From Pectobacterium polaris (lineage in GTDB: Bacteria > Pseudomonadota > Gammaproteobacteria > Enterobacterales > Enterobacteriaceae), in NCBI RefSeq assembly GCF_002307355.1, contig NZ_CP017481.1:3906001-3970000 (forward strand): a stretch of DNA of 64,000 bases, given 5' to 3'. A program made the translations under genes and the position numbers. A model generated the notes under the pieces. That model did no database searches and was not told the DNA's origin. It saw only the letters and a list, made by a program, of their open reading frames with translations. This document shows, one piece after another, positions 19,468-29,053 of this stretch. Positions within the stretch are counted from its first letter, which is position 1, and each line of letters starts with the position of its first letter.

Positions 19468-19544
19468 ACGACCGTAGCTCAGTTGGTTAGAGCACCACCT
19501 TGACATGGTGGGGGTCGGTGGTTCGAGTCCACTCGGTCGTACCA
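19468..19544 (+). tRNA. valW: tRNA-Val (anticodon GAC), second copy
   Basis: The 77-base cloverleaf has acceptor ACGACCG/CGGTCGT, the same anticodon arm as the first copy (CCACC-TTGACAT-GGTGG, anticodon GAC), T arm with GGTTCGAGTCC and an encoded CCA at 19542-19544. The acceptor stem begins with A rather than the G of E. coli valW but pairs fully. The core from the D arm to the anticodon arm is identical to the copy at 2736. Confidence 0.97.
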
Positions 19545-19800
19545 ATTCATGTTCTGTAAATATTACCCTACGCCCGTAGGTTAATGAATGTGAATTGAAA
19601 TTTCCCTTACTCGTGTCTTGTTAATTTCATCTAAGTCAAATTAAATCCAAATTTTTCATCTGCTTTATCTGCTAATTGGTTTGGATTCAGGCTACTGCTA
19701 TGAGTCGCTCTTGATAAGAATCTGCCTTCCTTTAGGCTCGATTCGTGAAAAACCATTCGTCATTTATGATCCGTGTTAGTACTCGAAAGGCAACGAGAAT
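19545..19800. other. Region between tRNA-Val and the 128-residue gene
   Basis: Nothing coding is visible. A short hairpin (cctacgcccgtagg, about 19567-19580) follows the tRNA and may end its transcript. The rest is AT-rich. No repeat of the tRNA 3' end that would mark an attachment site was found. Confidence 0.4.
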
Positions 19801-20187
19801 ATGGAACGTAGTGAAGCTAAAGATATCGTAACAGCATTGATAAACGGCATTGATCCTGCAACGGGAGAAGTCTTACCAGAGGAAAGTCCATACAACAACC
19901 CACAGGTCATTCGAGCCTTATTCACCGTGTTGGATACAATCAAAATCAAGAAACAACCTAAGAAGACACTCGAAGAAAAGCAGCAGGACAATATTAAAGC
20001 AGGCCGCCCGAAAAATGCAGGTATTTCATGGGATGATGAATTAAAGGCGTTGTTGGCCTCGACATTCCAAAATGGCGCGTCTATTGACGAACTGGCGACA
20101 ACTTTTGAGAGAACAAAGGGCGCCATTGTGTCAGAGTTGACGAAGCAAGGGCTAATTGAGCCAAAGGTTGATAATAAAATTAGCTAA
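19801..20187 (+). CDS. Conserved hypothetical protein with possible helix-turn-helix
   Basis: The 128-residue soluble protein has an N-terminal part with NGIDPATGEVLPEESPYNNP followed by QVIRALFTVLD, which I associate with small conserved bacterial proteins but cannot name. A basic linker (KKQPKKTLEEKQ) follows, and then a C-terminal segment (ASIDELATTFERTKGAIVSE near residues 95-115) that could form a helix-turn-helix. It lies alone downstream of tRNA-Val. The ATG at 19801 has gaa/acg purines but no strong ribosome site. A DNA-related role is only a guess. Confidence 0.7.
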   Translation: MERSEAKDIVTALINGIDPATGEVLPEESPYNNPQVIRALFTVLDTIKIKKQPKKTLEEKQQDNIKAGRPKNAGISWDDELKALLASTFQNGASIDELATTFERTKGAIVSELTKQGLIEPKVDNKIS

Positions 20188-20207
20188 CAAAGCGAAGCAC
20201 GCAACAC

Positions 20208-20226
20208 CGCGGCCCAACTGGCCGCG
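20208..20226. terminator. Stem-loop between the 128-residue gene and the LysR gene
   Basis: The perfect stem cgcggcc/ggccgcg with a 5-base loop lies in the 77-base convergent gap. There is no marked T tract. Confidence 0.5.
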
Positions 20227-20264
20227 ATAATCGATATTACCGAGAACTAAAATCCGACCTCAGC

Positions 20265-21152
20265 CTATTGCGCCAATGCCCGATCGATATAGCGGGTAAA
20301 CTGTTGGTAGAGTTTACCGGGTCGCGTCACGCTGAGCACGAGCTGAATCGCCGGAACGCTGGGAGCGCCATCTTCCGGCCCCAGAACATACAGAGCTTCG
20401 GACAGCGCACTTTTCGGCAGTAAACCAATCCCCAGCCCTTTTGCCGCCGCGCTGCGGATATTATCGAAAGACCCGCTCACATAAGAAAAGTAATAGGGGC
20501 GTCCGACATGCTCCAGCGCAGAAACCGCGCATTTCCGAATCACACAGCCATCAGGGAACGTGACGAGAGGGACTTCATCCATCTCACTGAAATTCACCGC
20601 ACCGGAACTGACCCAGTGAAGGGATTCAACCCGCAAAATTCTTTCTGTTTCAGAAATCAGCGGCTGCCCTGCTAGCCCTTTGAGGATCACGACATCCAGG
20701 CGTTGCTGAGCAACCATCGAAGACAACACGGTCGATGACGCCGCCGTGATTTCCACCTTTAGGCCAGGATTCTCTTCAAGACATAGCGAAATGATTTCGT
20801 GCAGATTTTTAACCTCGAAATCATCCGGGACGCCGAGTGCTACGCGGCCTGTCATCGGGGACTTCTGCAACGCGCCGATGGCCCGATGCGTACGTAGCAG
20901 GATGTCACGCGCGGCAGGCAGCAGCTGTCGCCCTTCTTCGGTCAACCCGAGAATGTGTCCCTGACGCCGCTCGATAAGGCGACAGCCGACATCCTCTTCT
21001 AAGCGTTTCAGGCCAGCACTCAGCGTTGATTGCGTCCGTCCCAGCTCTTCACCCGCGCGTCCGAAGCCACCGCACTCCGCGATGGAGACAAAAATACGCA
21101 GCTGCTCCAGCGTGATACCACGCCCCTCTATCCGCTCGACCTGTGCTCGCAC
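20265..21152 (-). CDS. LysR-family transcriptional regulator
   Basis: The 295-residue protein has the LysR winged helix (ITLEQLRIFVSIAECGGFGR near residue 14, RTQSTLSAGLKRLEEDVG near 40) and a periplasmic-binding-like effector domain, with GRVALGVPDDFE near 101. The start codon is GTG at 21152. It is divergent from an AEC transporter gene, and the 137-base gap holds the inverted repeat attgat-taa-atcaat. It therefore probably controls that transporter and itself. The effector is unknown. Confidence 0.9.
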   Translation of the reverse strand: MRAQVERIEGRGITLEQLRIFVSIAECGGFGRAGEELGRTQSTLSAGLKRLEEDVGCRLIERRQGHILGLTEEGRQLLPAARDILLRTHRAIGALQKSPMTGRVALGVPDDFEVKNLHEIISLCLEENPGLKVEITAASSTVLSSMVAQQRLDVVILKGLAGQPLISETERILRVESLHWVSSGAVNFSEMDEVPLVTFPDGCVIRKCAVSALEHVGRPYYFSYVSGSFDNIRSAAAKGLGIGLLPKSALSEALYVLGPEDGAPSVPAIQLVLSVTRPGKLYQQFTRYIDRALAQ

Positions 21153-21181
21153 CGTTATCCTGACCTCTTGAGATTATCGCT

Positions 21182-21196
21182 ATTGATTAAATCAAT
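21182..21196. promoter_or_regulatory. Candidate LysR operator
   Basis: ATTGAT-taa-ATCAAT is a perfect inverted repeat between the divergent LysR and AEC genes. Its spacing resembles a LysR T-N11-A box (ATTGATTAAATCAAT). Confidence 0.45.
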
Positions 21197-21289
21197 TATG
21201 AACACATCATAATTCATTTAGCGGTTTATGAAACACCCCGCAAAATCCACGGGTCGATATCTTCAAAAATATAAAAAAGAGGCCCATCC

Positions 21290-22252
21290 ATGTTCTTGAT
21301 TGTCGTCCCCTTATTTCTGGTGATTCTCGTTGGTTATTGTTATGGAAGAATAAAGCCCGACAGCGGCCAAGCAGATAAGTTAATCAACGACTACGTCTTG
21401 TATATCTCGCTGCCAGCCTTATTGTTTATTGCCGTGGCGCGTGCCGACACCAGCGACCTGAAACAGTGGGGCTTTATGCTGTCAACGCTGTGCGGAATTG
21501 CAGCGTCCTACATGCTTGCCGCGTTGCTGGCGAAGCGCATGAGGATTGGATTGCCCCACTCCTCCCTTCTTAGCATGGGCGCGTGTTATGGCACCACGGG
21601 ATACATGGGGGTGCCGATTTTGATTTCAGTCTATGGCGAACAGGCGGCACTACCCGCAGCGATGGCAACCATTCTGCATAATATCCCCGCCATCATGGCC
21701 GTGATCGTCAGTTGGGATGTGTTTTCTACACGAGCGACAGACGCGAATACGCGACTGATTCACAGTGTGGGACGCTCGGCGCTGACGACCGTGAAGAATC
21801 CATTAACGATCTCAGTGCTTGCCGGTCTGGCGTTCGTCCTGCTCGACATTCAGGTCCCCGTCGTCATCGAATCCTTTGCGCGCTTTCTGGGCAATGCTGC
21901 GGGCCCCACCGCGCTATTTGCTCTCGGACTGGGCCTTGCCAGACTGAAGGTAAAAGAGCATCTGAACGTCACGGTCAGCAAAACGGTATTACCGATGGTT
22001 GTGCTAAAACTCGTGATACAGCCTGCCGTCACGTTCGCCACTGCCGTCTATGTATTCGGGATGGGACAATCTCAGGGGATCTGGCTGGCAACCGCCGTGG
22101 TGATGGCCGCGCAGCCAATTGGCGCTGGCGTGTATGTGTTTGCCAAGAAGTATAATTATCAACCGGATGTGATCGCACTATCGATCATCGTCTCGCTACT
22201 GCTCGCACTCGTCACGATTCCCGCAGTATTGAGCCTTTTTCCGCCTTTGTGA
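21290..22252 (+). CDS. AEC family transporter (auxin efflux carrier-like permease)
   Basis: The 320-residue protein has about ten membrane helices in two halves of five, as in the AEC family. It opens with MFLIVVPLFLVILVGYCYGR, shows SLPALLFIAVA near residue 43 and TALFALGLGLARL near 210. Bacterial members transport dicarboxylates such as malate or malonate, or export metabolites; the name auxin carrier reflects plant homologues only. A purine-rich site (aaagaggcc) precedes the ATG. The divergent LysR gene is the likely regulator. Confidence 0.9.
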   Translation: MFLIVVPLFLVILVGYCYGRIKPDSGQADKLINDYVLYISLPALLFIAVARADTSDLKQWGFMLSTLCGIAASYMLAALLAKRMRIGLPHSSLLSMGACYGTTGYMGVPILISVYGEQAALPAAMATILHNIPAIMAVIVSWDVFSTRATDANTRLIHSVGRSALTTVKNPLTISVLAGLAFVLLDIQVPVVIESFARFLGNAAGPTALFALGLGLARLKVKEHLNVTVSKTVLPMVVLKLVIQPAVTFATAVYVFGMGQSQGIWLATAVVMAAQPIGAGVYVFAKKYNYQPDVIALSIIVSLLLALVTIPAVLSLFPPL

Positions 22253-22262
22253 ATAACCGTTT

Positions 22263-22289
22263 GGGCTTCTGGACGTCATTCGGAAGCCC
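22263..22289. terminator. Stem-loop between AEC gene and narP
   Basis: Arms gggcttc (22263-22269) and gaagccc (22283-22289) form a 7-bp stem in the gap between convergent genes. There is no clear T tract. Confidence 0.4.
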
Positions 22290-22319
22290 TATTCACACGG
22301 TCTGTCTGTTTCAACGACC

Positions 22320-22952
22320 CTACTGGCCGCGCGTCTCCAGATACAACACCGTGGCGGCGACGCGGGAGCGCACGTTGAGTTTGCGCAGCATGTTGCGGAT
22401 ATGCACTTTTACCGTCTCTTCTGAGATATACAGCACACTCGCAATTTGCTTGTTGGATAGTCCTGATGCGACTTCCTGAAGCACATCCAGTTCGCGCTCC
22501 GTCAATACGGTAAAGGGCGACGGCGTGTCCTTTATGGCGATACGGTGGCGCAGCACGTCCCGCACCTGTTCGCTGAAGGCATCACCGTTACGAATGGCCT
22601 CCAACAAGTGTTCCGGGGCGCTATCTTTAAGCAGATAGCCATCGGCACCCGCATCCATCAGCGCATAAATATCGCTGGGCGCATCGGAGACCGTCAATAC
22701 AATGACGCGGGCGCAGATCCCATCGCGCCGCAGCGCGTGGAGCGTATCCAACCCGCTCAATCCTTTCATGTTGAGATCGAGCAAGATGATATCGGGAGAA
22801 TCCCGATTCGCGAGGCTCAGCGCCTCCATGCCATTACTGGCTTCCCCGATCACATCAAAAATGGCATCGGTTGCCAGTAACTGACGGATTCCCCGGCGCA
22901 TAAGTGGATGATCGTCGACGATCAAAACACGATAAGATGGTTTTTCTGACAT
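22320..22952 (-). CDS. narP: Nitrate/nitrite response regulator NarP
   Basis: The 210-residue protein has a receiver domain with VLIVDDHPLMRRGIRQLL at the N-terminus, phosphoacceptor Asp in DIILLDLNMKGLSGLDTL near residue 55 and conserved Lys in GADGYLLKD. The C-terminal LuxR-type helix-turn-helix contains LTERELDVLQEVASGLSNKQ near 150. It aligns closer to E. coli NarP than NarL (for example VKVHIRNMLRKLNVRSRVAA). It binds TACYYMT heptamers arranged 7-2-7 to control anaerobic respiration genes. I chose ATG at 22952 with GGGG upstream over a TTG 12 bases earlier. It follows narQ after about 75 bases, probably in one transcript. Confidence 0.95.
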   Translation of the reverse strand: MSEKPSYRVLIVDDHPLMRRGIRQLLATDAIFDVIGEASNGMEALSLANRDSPDIILLDLNMKGLSGLDTLHALRRDGICARVIVLTVSDAPSDIYALMDAGADGYLLKDSAPEHLLEAIRNGDAFSEQVRDVLRHRIAIKDTPSPFTVLTERELDVLQEVASGLSNKQIASVLYISEETVKVHIRNMLRKLNVRSRVAATVLYLETRGQ

Positions 22953-23012
22953 GCCCAGCCCCAATGTAATATGGATCTTATTATTTTATTTATGATTATG
23001 GTCTATGATTTA

Positions 23013-23037
23013 TCGCCGTCATACCTCAAGCGGCCTG
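23013..23037. repeat. ERIC-terminus-like fragment overlapping the narQ 3' end
   Basis: The sequence gccgtcatacctcaagcggc resembles the outer end of the ERIC copies (cccgtcatacttcaagttgc at 15021). Only about 22 bases are recognisable. It includes the stop codon used by the frameshifted narQ frame (23026-23028). Confidence 0.45.
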
Positions 23038-23050
23038 CTTCCCACTCGAT

Positions 23051-24771
23051 TTATTCAGGATAGAGATTGTTCGTGTTGTCGCGTTCACGCGCGGTCGTCG
23101 GCGTCGAGAAACAGACGCTAACCTGCGTCCCCCTTCAGGGTGGAGGCCAATAGAGAGCTTTCCTCCTAACCGTTCGGCGCGCTCCTGCATAATATTTAAG
23201 CCGTAATGTCCCGCAGGTTCCTCCTGATTGATAATGCCGCAGCCGTCATCACGAATATCAACACAATGACTACCATCAGGCTGCGTACGGCAATTGACGG
23301 TAATCGTCGTCGCCTGCGCGTGTTTAATGGCGTTCAGCACCGCTTCACGGATGATTTGCAACAAGTGAACCTGCTGTGATGCATCCAACGCCTGCGTAGG
23401 AATCCGGCAATCAATCGCGATGGTCGCCGAGGTCTGCGTGCGCAGTGGCTCAATCATTTCCTGCATCGCCGCCGGCAAATCGGCCTGTTGCAGCGTCAGT
23501 CGGAATGTGCCCAATAGTTCGCGCAGTTGACGATAAGCATCGCTTAACGCCTGCTCGAAATCGGTGATGATCTGCCGGGCCTGCGCATTTTCTTCCGCAA
23601 CCGAACGCTTTAATAACGCCATCTGAATATTCAGATAAGAAAGCACCTGAGCCAGTGAGTCATGCAGTTCACGCGCGATAGTGGCGCGCTCTTCCATCAG
23701 TAACAGCTGCTGGTAGTGCTTCTGCGCCTGATTAAAATAGAGTCCGCGACCCAGCATAGTGGCGACGCTTTCCATCAGCTGCGCCGACGGCTGTTGCGTT
23801 GATGCCTGCCAGCGCAGTTGCCCAAACTCGACCTCTTGCAAACGAATAGGCAAGGCCTGCCACGCAGCCTGCTCATCCGGCTGGCCTTCACATAACCGCC
23901 AGTTCTCCCCGACCCGCATTTCCAGACAACCGACCGTTTCATAGCGGCGAACAATTTGCAGAATCTGCTGAAAACAATGCCGGTCTATCGTGCTGACGTT
24001 CATCGCCTGAGAGCAGTTGTACAACACCTTCAGCATGCGGTTCACTTCCTGCAAGCGCAGCGTTTTCTGCCGTACCTTATCTTCCAGAGAACGGTAAAGT
24101 TTTTGCAGCTCGTCAGTCATATTACTGAAGGTTTGCGCCAGTAATCCCAATTCGTTAGGCAGATTGACGTCCAGCCGCGAATGGGTAAAGCGTCCCTTCT
24201 CAATGGACGTACAGGCCGCCATGAGCTTATTCAACGGCACGACTACCTGACGACGGATGCGACGCAGCGTAAAGAAGATCAGTATATAGATAGTGATCGA
24301 GCCAATTATTGATGTCACAACGACTATCATCATCTTGCGTTCGGAATAGTGCTGTAACGCCAGCACAAAGAGATCGATCTGCGTGACATAGCCGACAATA
24401 TTGTCCTGATACCACACCCGATCCCCTGCGTTCAGGCGTTCATCCATCGTTTTCCAGCTCTGCAACAGCGCGGCATAACGATCGCGCACATCGCGCGGCA
24501 CATACCAGCGATCTAACAGGTGAAAAACCGGGGAATCCAGCGTTTGCGCGTAGAGGCGGCGATGCGGTTCTAACGCTGCGCGATCACCCTGTAGGTCATA
24601 CCCCATGCGATAGCTTTGCATGCGCATGGAACCGGCTACGTTGATCGCTTCCGCATCGCGTAAACCGCTGGCTAACGTCAGCAGCGCAATGCCCGTCGTC
24701 AGGAATGAAAGCAGCGCGATATAAAAAAACGCGCGAGCCAGGCTGGTAGAAACAGGACGTTTGACCATCAC
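23051..24771 (-). CDS. narQ: Nitrate/nitrite sensor histidine kinase NarQ (C-terminal frameshift in this sequence)
   Basis: The protein closely follows E. coli NarQ (566 residues). It has a membrane helix at 12-35, the periplasmic P-box LRDAEAINVAGSMRMQSYRM near 35, a second helix near 150-170, HAMP, a GAF-like region and the HisKA_3 motif EERATIARELHDSLAQVL, whose His is the phosphorylation site. The HATPase part with HLLQIIREAVLNAIKHA and YGLNIMQERAERLGG follows. As given, the frame after HPEGG turns into an Arg-rich tail ending at 23026. Adding one G to the five-G run (C at 23129-23133) restores GTQVSVCFSTPTTARERD and a stop at 23051, giving 573 residues. I annotate the restored extent. 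It phosphorylates NarP in response to nitrate and nitrite. Confidence 0.93.
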
Positions 24772-24907
24772 AACGAGTAATCCTCTTTGGCGTCATACCT
24801 ACTCTAAATAGGTAGATCAACATTTCAGCGTACTATCACGATCCCCACACGCTCCCGCAAGCCAATGAGACGCGAATCCCACATAAGCTTGATCCGGCAC
24901 CCCCATT

Positions 24908-24923
24908 TACCTCTAAAGGGTGA
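24908..24923. promoter_or_regulatory. Candidate NarP 7-2-7 binding site upstream of napF
   Basis: TACCTCT-aa-AGGGTGA matches the NarL/NarP inverted heptamer consensus TACYYMT-N2-AKRRGTA at most positions. It lies about 100 bases before napF in the region shared with divergent narQ, where NarP activation of nap is known in enteric bacteria. Confidence 0.5.
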
Positions 24924-25018
24924 TTATCGCATACACCCCAAGAGGAATAGTGTAACCCCTACAAAAACAGCGTGTTTTTTATTGGATATTTCATTGAGCA
25001 CCAGAGCGACAAACAGCC

Positions 25019-25555
25019 ATGACTAACCTCTCCCGGCGTTCCCTACTGACTGGTGGCCTACAGCGGGCAGACAACGCGTTGCGTCCGCCGTGGAGCGGCG
25101 CAGAAAGCCAGTTCCTGAGCCAGTGCACGCGCTGCAACGTCTGCATTGATGCCTGCGGTTCCGGGATTATCCAGCGCGGTTCGGGCGGTTTCCCCACCAT
25201 CGACTTTCAGCGCGGCGAATGCACGTTCTGCTACGACTGCGCTCGCGCGTGTCCACAAGCGCTGTTCGCGGAGAGCCACACTCCGCCATGGGAATACCAC
25301 CTGACAATTCAGGATGCCTGTTTATCGCTGCATCAGGTGGAATGCCGCAGCTGTCAAGATGCGTGTGAAACCGGCGCGATACGGTTTCGTCCCGCCCTAG
25401 GGCGCGTTGCTGCACCGTCTATCGATGACGACGCCTGTACTACCTGTGGCGCATGTATTTCTGGGTGCCCTGTCAGCGCCATCTCGATGAAAAAAATCAC
25501 CGCGGGATATCACACCGCGCCAGCGCGTCTCCCGACGCAACAGGAAAACCGATGA
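25019..25555 (+). CDS. napF: Nap ferredoxin-type protein NapF
   Basis: The 178-residue cytoplasmic protein carries four cysteine clusters for [4Fe-4S] centres: CTRCNVCIDAC, CTFCYDCARAC, CRSCQDAC and CTTCGACISGC. NapF interacts with the NapA apoprotein and is thought to help mature its Fe-S centre before export. The N-terminus MTNLSRRSLLTGG resembles a twin-arginine signal but NapF stays inside. It is the first gene of napFDAGHBC and overlaps napD by four bases. Confidence 0.95.
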   Translation: MTNLSRRSLLTGGLQRADNALRPPWSGAESQFLSQCTRCNVCIDACGSGIIQRGSGGFPTIDFQRGECTFCYDCARACPQALFAESHTPPWEYHLTIQDACLSLHQVECRSCQDACETGAIRFRPALGRVAAPSIDDDACTTCGACISGCPVSAISMKKITAGYHTAPARLPTQQENR

Positions 25556-25872
25556 GCACAGTCTGGCATGTTTGCAGTGTAGTGGTTCACGTCAACCCGG
25601 CGCAGTTGGCGGCCGTTGACGAGGCGTTAGCGACGCAACCCAATTTAGAGGTAGGTGCCAGTGATAGCGATACCGGAAAAATGGTCGTGGTGCTGGAGTC
25701 AGATTCAGAAGACGCGCTGTTAAAACAAATAGCGTCAATACGCGAGCTTACAGGCGTACTGGCGGTTTCGCTGGTTTATCACCAGCTTGATGAAGCGTCT
25801 TTTGATGAACAATCTTTTGCTTTCGATGAACAACCTCTTGATCAACAAGCTCAGGGTGAGGAAATACTATGA
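25552..25872 (+). CDS. napD: NapA maturation chaperone NapD
   Basis: The 106-residue protein starts at ATG 25552, overlapping the napF stop as ATGA. The ferredoxin-like fold is indicated by [15 protein letters not shown] at the start and [18 protein letters not shown] in the middle. NapD binds the twin-arginine signal of NapA and prevents export before cofactor loading. The acidic, Gln-rich tail (about residues 82-106, [20 protein letters not shown]) is longer than in E. coli NapD. Its stop overlaps the napA ATG. Confidence 0.94.
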   Translation: MSTVWHVCSVVVHVNPAQLAAVDEALATQPNLEVGASDSDTGKMVVVLESDSEDALLKQIASIRELTGVLAVSLVYHQLDEASFDEQSFAFDEQPLDQQAQGEEIL

Positions 25873-28355
25873 AACTCAGTCGACGACACTTTATGAAGGC
25901 GAACGCGGTTGCAGCGGCAGCCGCGGTCGCAGGCATCACCATACCCACCGCGGTTCGTGCCGTGACCGAACAGTCGGATGCTATCCACTGGGATAAAGCC
26001 CCTTGCCGCTTCTGTGGCGTTGGGTGCGGTGTACTGGTCGGTACGCAAAACGGTCGCATCGTCGCTAGCCAGGGCGACCCCGAGGCGCCGGTTAACCGTG
26101 GATTAAACTGCATCAAAGGCTATTTCCTGCCAAAAATCATGTACGGACAGGATCGCGTGACCCAGCCTTTGCTGCGTATGCGCGACGGAAAATTCGATAA
26201 AGAAGGCGAATTTACGCCGATCTCCTGGGATCAGGCGTTTGACATCATGGCGGAGAAATTCAAAACCGCCCTGAAGGAGAAAGGCCCGAACGCGATAGGA
26301 ATGTTTGGCTCTGGGCAATCAACCATTTGGGAAGGCTATGCGGCCGCCAAACTGTTCAAAGCGGGCTTCCGTTCCAACAACATTGACCCCAACGCGCGCC
26401 ACTGTATGGCATCGGCGGTCGTCGGCTTTATGCGTACCTTCGGTATGGATGAGCCGATGGGCTGCTACGACGACATCGAGCAGACCGATGCGTTTGTACT
26501 GTGGGGCTCTAACATGGCGGAGATGCACCCGATCCTCTGGTCGCGCATCACCGACCGTCGACTGTCGAACAGCAATGTCACCGTCGCCGTGCTGTCCACC
26601 TATCAGCACCGCAGTTTTGAGCTGGCGGATAACGGTATGGTGTTTACGCCGCAAACCGATCTGGCCATTCTCAACTATATCGCCAACTACATTATCCAAA
26701 ACAATGCGGTGAACGAGGCTTTCTTTACCCGCCACGTGAACCTGCGCCGAGGCGTGACCGATATCGGCTACGGGCTGCGTCCGACGCACCCGCTGGAAAA
26801 AGCGGCGAAAAACCCCGGTTCCGATGCGTCTGAGCCGATGAGTTTTGAAGAATACAAAGCCTTTGTCGCCGACTACACGCTGGAAAAAACGGTCGCGCTC
26901 AGCGGCGTTCCCGCCGATCAATTGGAAGCGCTGGCAAAACTCTATGCCGATCCGAAGAAGAAAGTGATCTCCTACTGGACGATGGGCTTTAACCAGCACA
27001 CGCGCGGCGTCTGGGCTAACAATCTGGTTTATAACATCCACCTGCTGACGGGCAAGATCTCTCAACCGGGCTGCGGGCCGTTCTCGTTAACCGGTCAACC
27101 GTCTGCCTGCGGCACCGCGCGTGAAGTCGGCACCTTCGCCCACCGCCTGCCTGCGGACATGGTGGTAACCAACGAGAAACACCGCGCGATAGCGGAAAAA
27201 CTGTGGCAGCTACCGACAGGCACGATTCCTGAAAAGATCGGCCTGCACGCCGTCGCACAGGATCGGGCGCTGAAAGATGGCACGCTGAATGCCTATTGGG
27301 TGATGTGTAACAACAACATGCAGGCCGGCCCGAACATCAATCAGGAACGTATGCCCGGCTGGCGCGATCCACGTAACTTCATCGTCGTATCCGACCCCTA
27401 CCCGACGATCAGCGCATTGTCTGCTGACCTGATTTTACCGACTGCAATGTGGGTGGAAAAAGAAGGTGCCTACGGCAATGCCGAGCGCCGGACGCAGTTC
27501 TGGCGTCAGCAGGTTAAAGCACCGGGCGAGTCAAAATCGGATCTGTGGCAGGTGGTGAGCTTTGCCAAGCGCTTCGCCATCGAGGACGTGTGGCCGGAAG
27601 AACTCCTGGCGCAGAAACCAGCCTATCGCGGCAAGACACTCTACGACGTGCTGTTTGCGAACGATGTCACCACGCGCTTCCCGCTCAGCGAGTTAGCGGA
27701 AAACCAGCTGAACGATGAATCTCGCGAGTTCGGTTTTTACCTGCAAAAAGGCCTGTTTGAAGAATACGCCGCGTTTGGTCGTGGGCACGGTCACGACCTG
27801 GCACCGTTCGATACCTACCACAAAGTTCGTGGACTGCGCTGGCCAGTGGTTGATGGCAAAGAAACGCAATGGCGTTACAGCGAAGGAAACGATCCTTACG
27901 TCAAAGCGGGAGAAGCCTACCGTTTCTACGGCAAACCAGATGGCAAGGCGGTGATTTTCGCGCTGCCGTACGAGCCTGCCGCCGAAGCGCCGGACGAAGA
28001 ATACGATCTCTGGCTCTCCACCGGTCGTGTTCTGGAGCACTGGCACACCGGCAGCATGACGCGTCGTGTACCAGAGCTGCACCGCGCCTTCCCCGAGGCC
28101 GTGCTGTTTATGCACCCGCAGGATGCCAAAACGCGCGATCTGCGTCGCGGTGAGAAAGTCCGCATTATCTCGCGCCGTGGTGAAGTCGTCTCGATTGTTG
28201 AGACACGTGGCCGTAATAAACCGCCGCGCGGCCTGGTGTATATGCCGTTCTTCGACGCCGCACAGATGACCAACGTCCTAACGCTGGATGCGACCGATCC
28301 GCTGTCGAAAGAAGCGGACTTTAAGAAATGCGCCGTCAAGCTGGCTAAGGTGTAG
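25869..28355 (+). CDS. napA: Periplasmic nitrate reductase catalytic subunit NapA
   Basis: The 828-residue protein, the same length as E. coli NapA, starts with a twin-arginine signal ([19 protein letters not shown], cleavage near AVRA at 36). The [4Fe-4S] site [12 protein letters not shown] lies near residue 46. The Mo ligand Cys is in [11 protein letters not shown] near 181. It holds bis-MGD molybdenum and reduces nitrate to nitrite in the periplasm, receiving electrons from NapB. It overlaps napD by four bases and is followed by napG after five bases. Confidence 0.98.
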   Translation: MKLSRRHFMKANAVAAAAAVAGITIPTAVRAVTEQSDAIHWDKAPCRFCGVGCGVLVGTQNGRIVASQGDPEAPVNRGLNCIKGYFLPKIMYGQDRVTQPLLRMRDGKFDKEGEFTPISWDQAFDIMAEKFKTALKEKGPNAIGMFGSGQSTIWEGYAAAKLFKAGFRSNNIDPNARHCMASAVVGFMRTFGMDEPMGCYDDIEQTDAFVLWGSNMAEMHPILWSRITDRRLSNSNVTVAVLSTYQHRSFELADNGMVFTPQTDLAILNYIANYIIQNNAVNEAFFTRHVNLRRGVTDIGYGLRPTHPLEKAAKNPGSDASEPMSFEEYKAFVADYTLEKTVALSGVPADQLEALAKLYADPKKKVISYWTMGFNQHTRGVWANNLVYNIHLLTGKISQPGCGPFSLTGQPSACGTAREVGTFAHRLPADMVVTNEKHRAIAEKLWQLPTGTIPEKIGLHAVAQDRALKDGTLNAYWVMCNNNMQAGPNINQERMPGWRDPRNFIVVSDPYPTISALSADLILPTAMWVEKEGAYGNAERRTQFWRQQVKAPGESKSDLWQVVSFAKRFAIEDVWPEELLAQKPAYRGKTLYDVLFANDVTTRFPLSELAENQLNDESREFGFYLQKGLFEEYAAFGRGHGHDLAPFDTYHKVRGLRWPVVDGKETQWRYSEGNDPYVKAGEAYRFYGKPDGKAVIFALPYEPAAEAPDEEYDLWLSTGRVLEHWHTGSMTRRVPELHRAFPEAVLFMHPQDAKTRDLRRGEKVRIISRRGEVVSIVETRGRNKPPRGLVYMPFFDAAQMTNVLTLDATDPLSKEADFKKCAVKLAKV

Positions 28356-28360
28356 CGCAC

Positions 28361-29053
28361 ATGGCACGCCCGGAGAATTCATCACCCGCTCGCCGTCGCT
28401 TTCTGCGTGACGCCGTCCGCGCCGTTGCTGGCTTATCAGCAGCGGTGACGATTCTCGGCATTCAGCAGCGACGCGCTCAGGCAGACGTACTCCGGCTGCG
28501 GCCACCGGGTGCACTGTCTGAGGCGGCGTTTTCCGGTGCCTGCATACGCTGTGGCCAATGTGTTCAGGCCTGTCCGTACGACACGCTGAAGCTGGCAACG
28601 CTGGTCTCCGGTTCCGCCGCCGGCAGCCCTTACTTTGTTGCACGCGATATCCCGTGTGAGATGTGTGAGGACATTCCCTGCGTGGTCGCCTGCCCCAGCG
28701 GTGCGTTACAGCCGTTAGACACGATTGATGATGCCCGTATGGGATTAGCGGTGCTGTTAGATCAGGAAAACTGCCTGAACTATCAGGGGTTACGCTGCGA
28801 TGTGTGCTATCGCGTCTGCCCTCTCATCGATAGCGCCATCACATTGGAGCCAGAGCGCAATGCCCGTACCGGAAAACATGCCCGTTTTCTGCCTACGGTG
28901 CATAGCGATGTCTGTACTGGCTGCGGCAAATGTGAAAAAGCCTGCGTGCTGGAACAGCCAGCGATCAAAGTCTTACCGCGCGCGTTGGCAAAAGGCGAAC
29001 TCGGACATCACTACCGTTTCAGTTGGCTGGAGGCACGCGATGGCAAATCGTAA
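28361..29053 (+). CDS. napG: Nap ferredoxin-type quinol dehydrogenase subunit NapG
   Basis: The 230-residue protein has a twin-arginine signal ([15 protein letters not shown]) and four [4Fe-4S] clusters: [35 protein letters not shown] and [11 protein letters not shown]. With membrane-bound NapH it forms a quinol dehydrogenase feeding electrons to NapC/NapB. Its end overlaps the napH start at 29040. The order G-H-B-C is as in E. coli. Confidence 0.95.
   Translation: MARPENSSPARRRFLRDAVRAVAGLSAAVTILGIQQRRAQADVLRLRPPGALSEAAFSGACIRCGQCVQACPYDTLKLATLVSGSAAGSPYFVARDIPCEMCEDIPCVVACPSGALQPLDTIDDARMGLAVLLDQENCLNYQGLRCDVCYRVCPLIDSAITLEPERNARTGKHARFLPTVHSDVCTGCGKCEKACVLEQPAIKVLPRALAKGELGHHYRFSWLEARDGKS

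Noticed and set aside
26319..27065. 248-codon minus-strand frame
   Set aside because: Antisense to napA; composition is that of a shadow frame.
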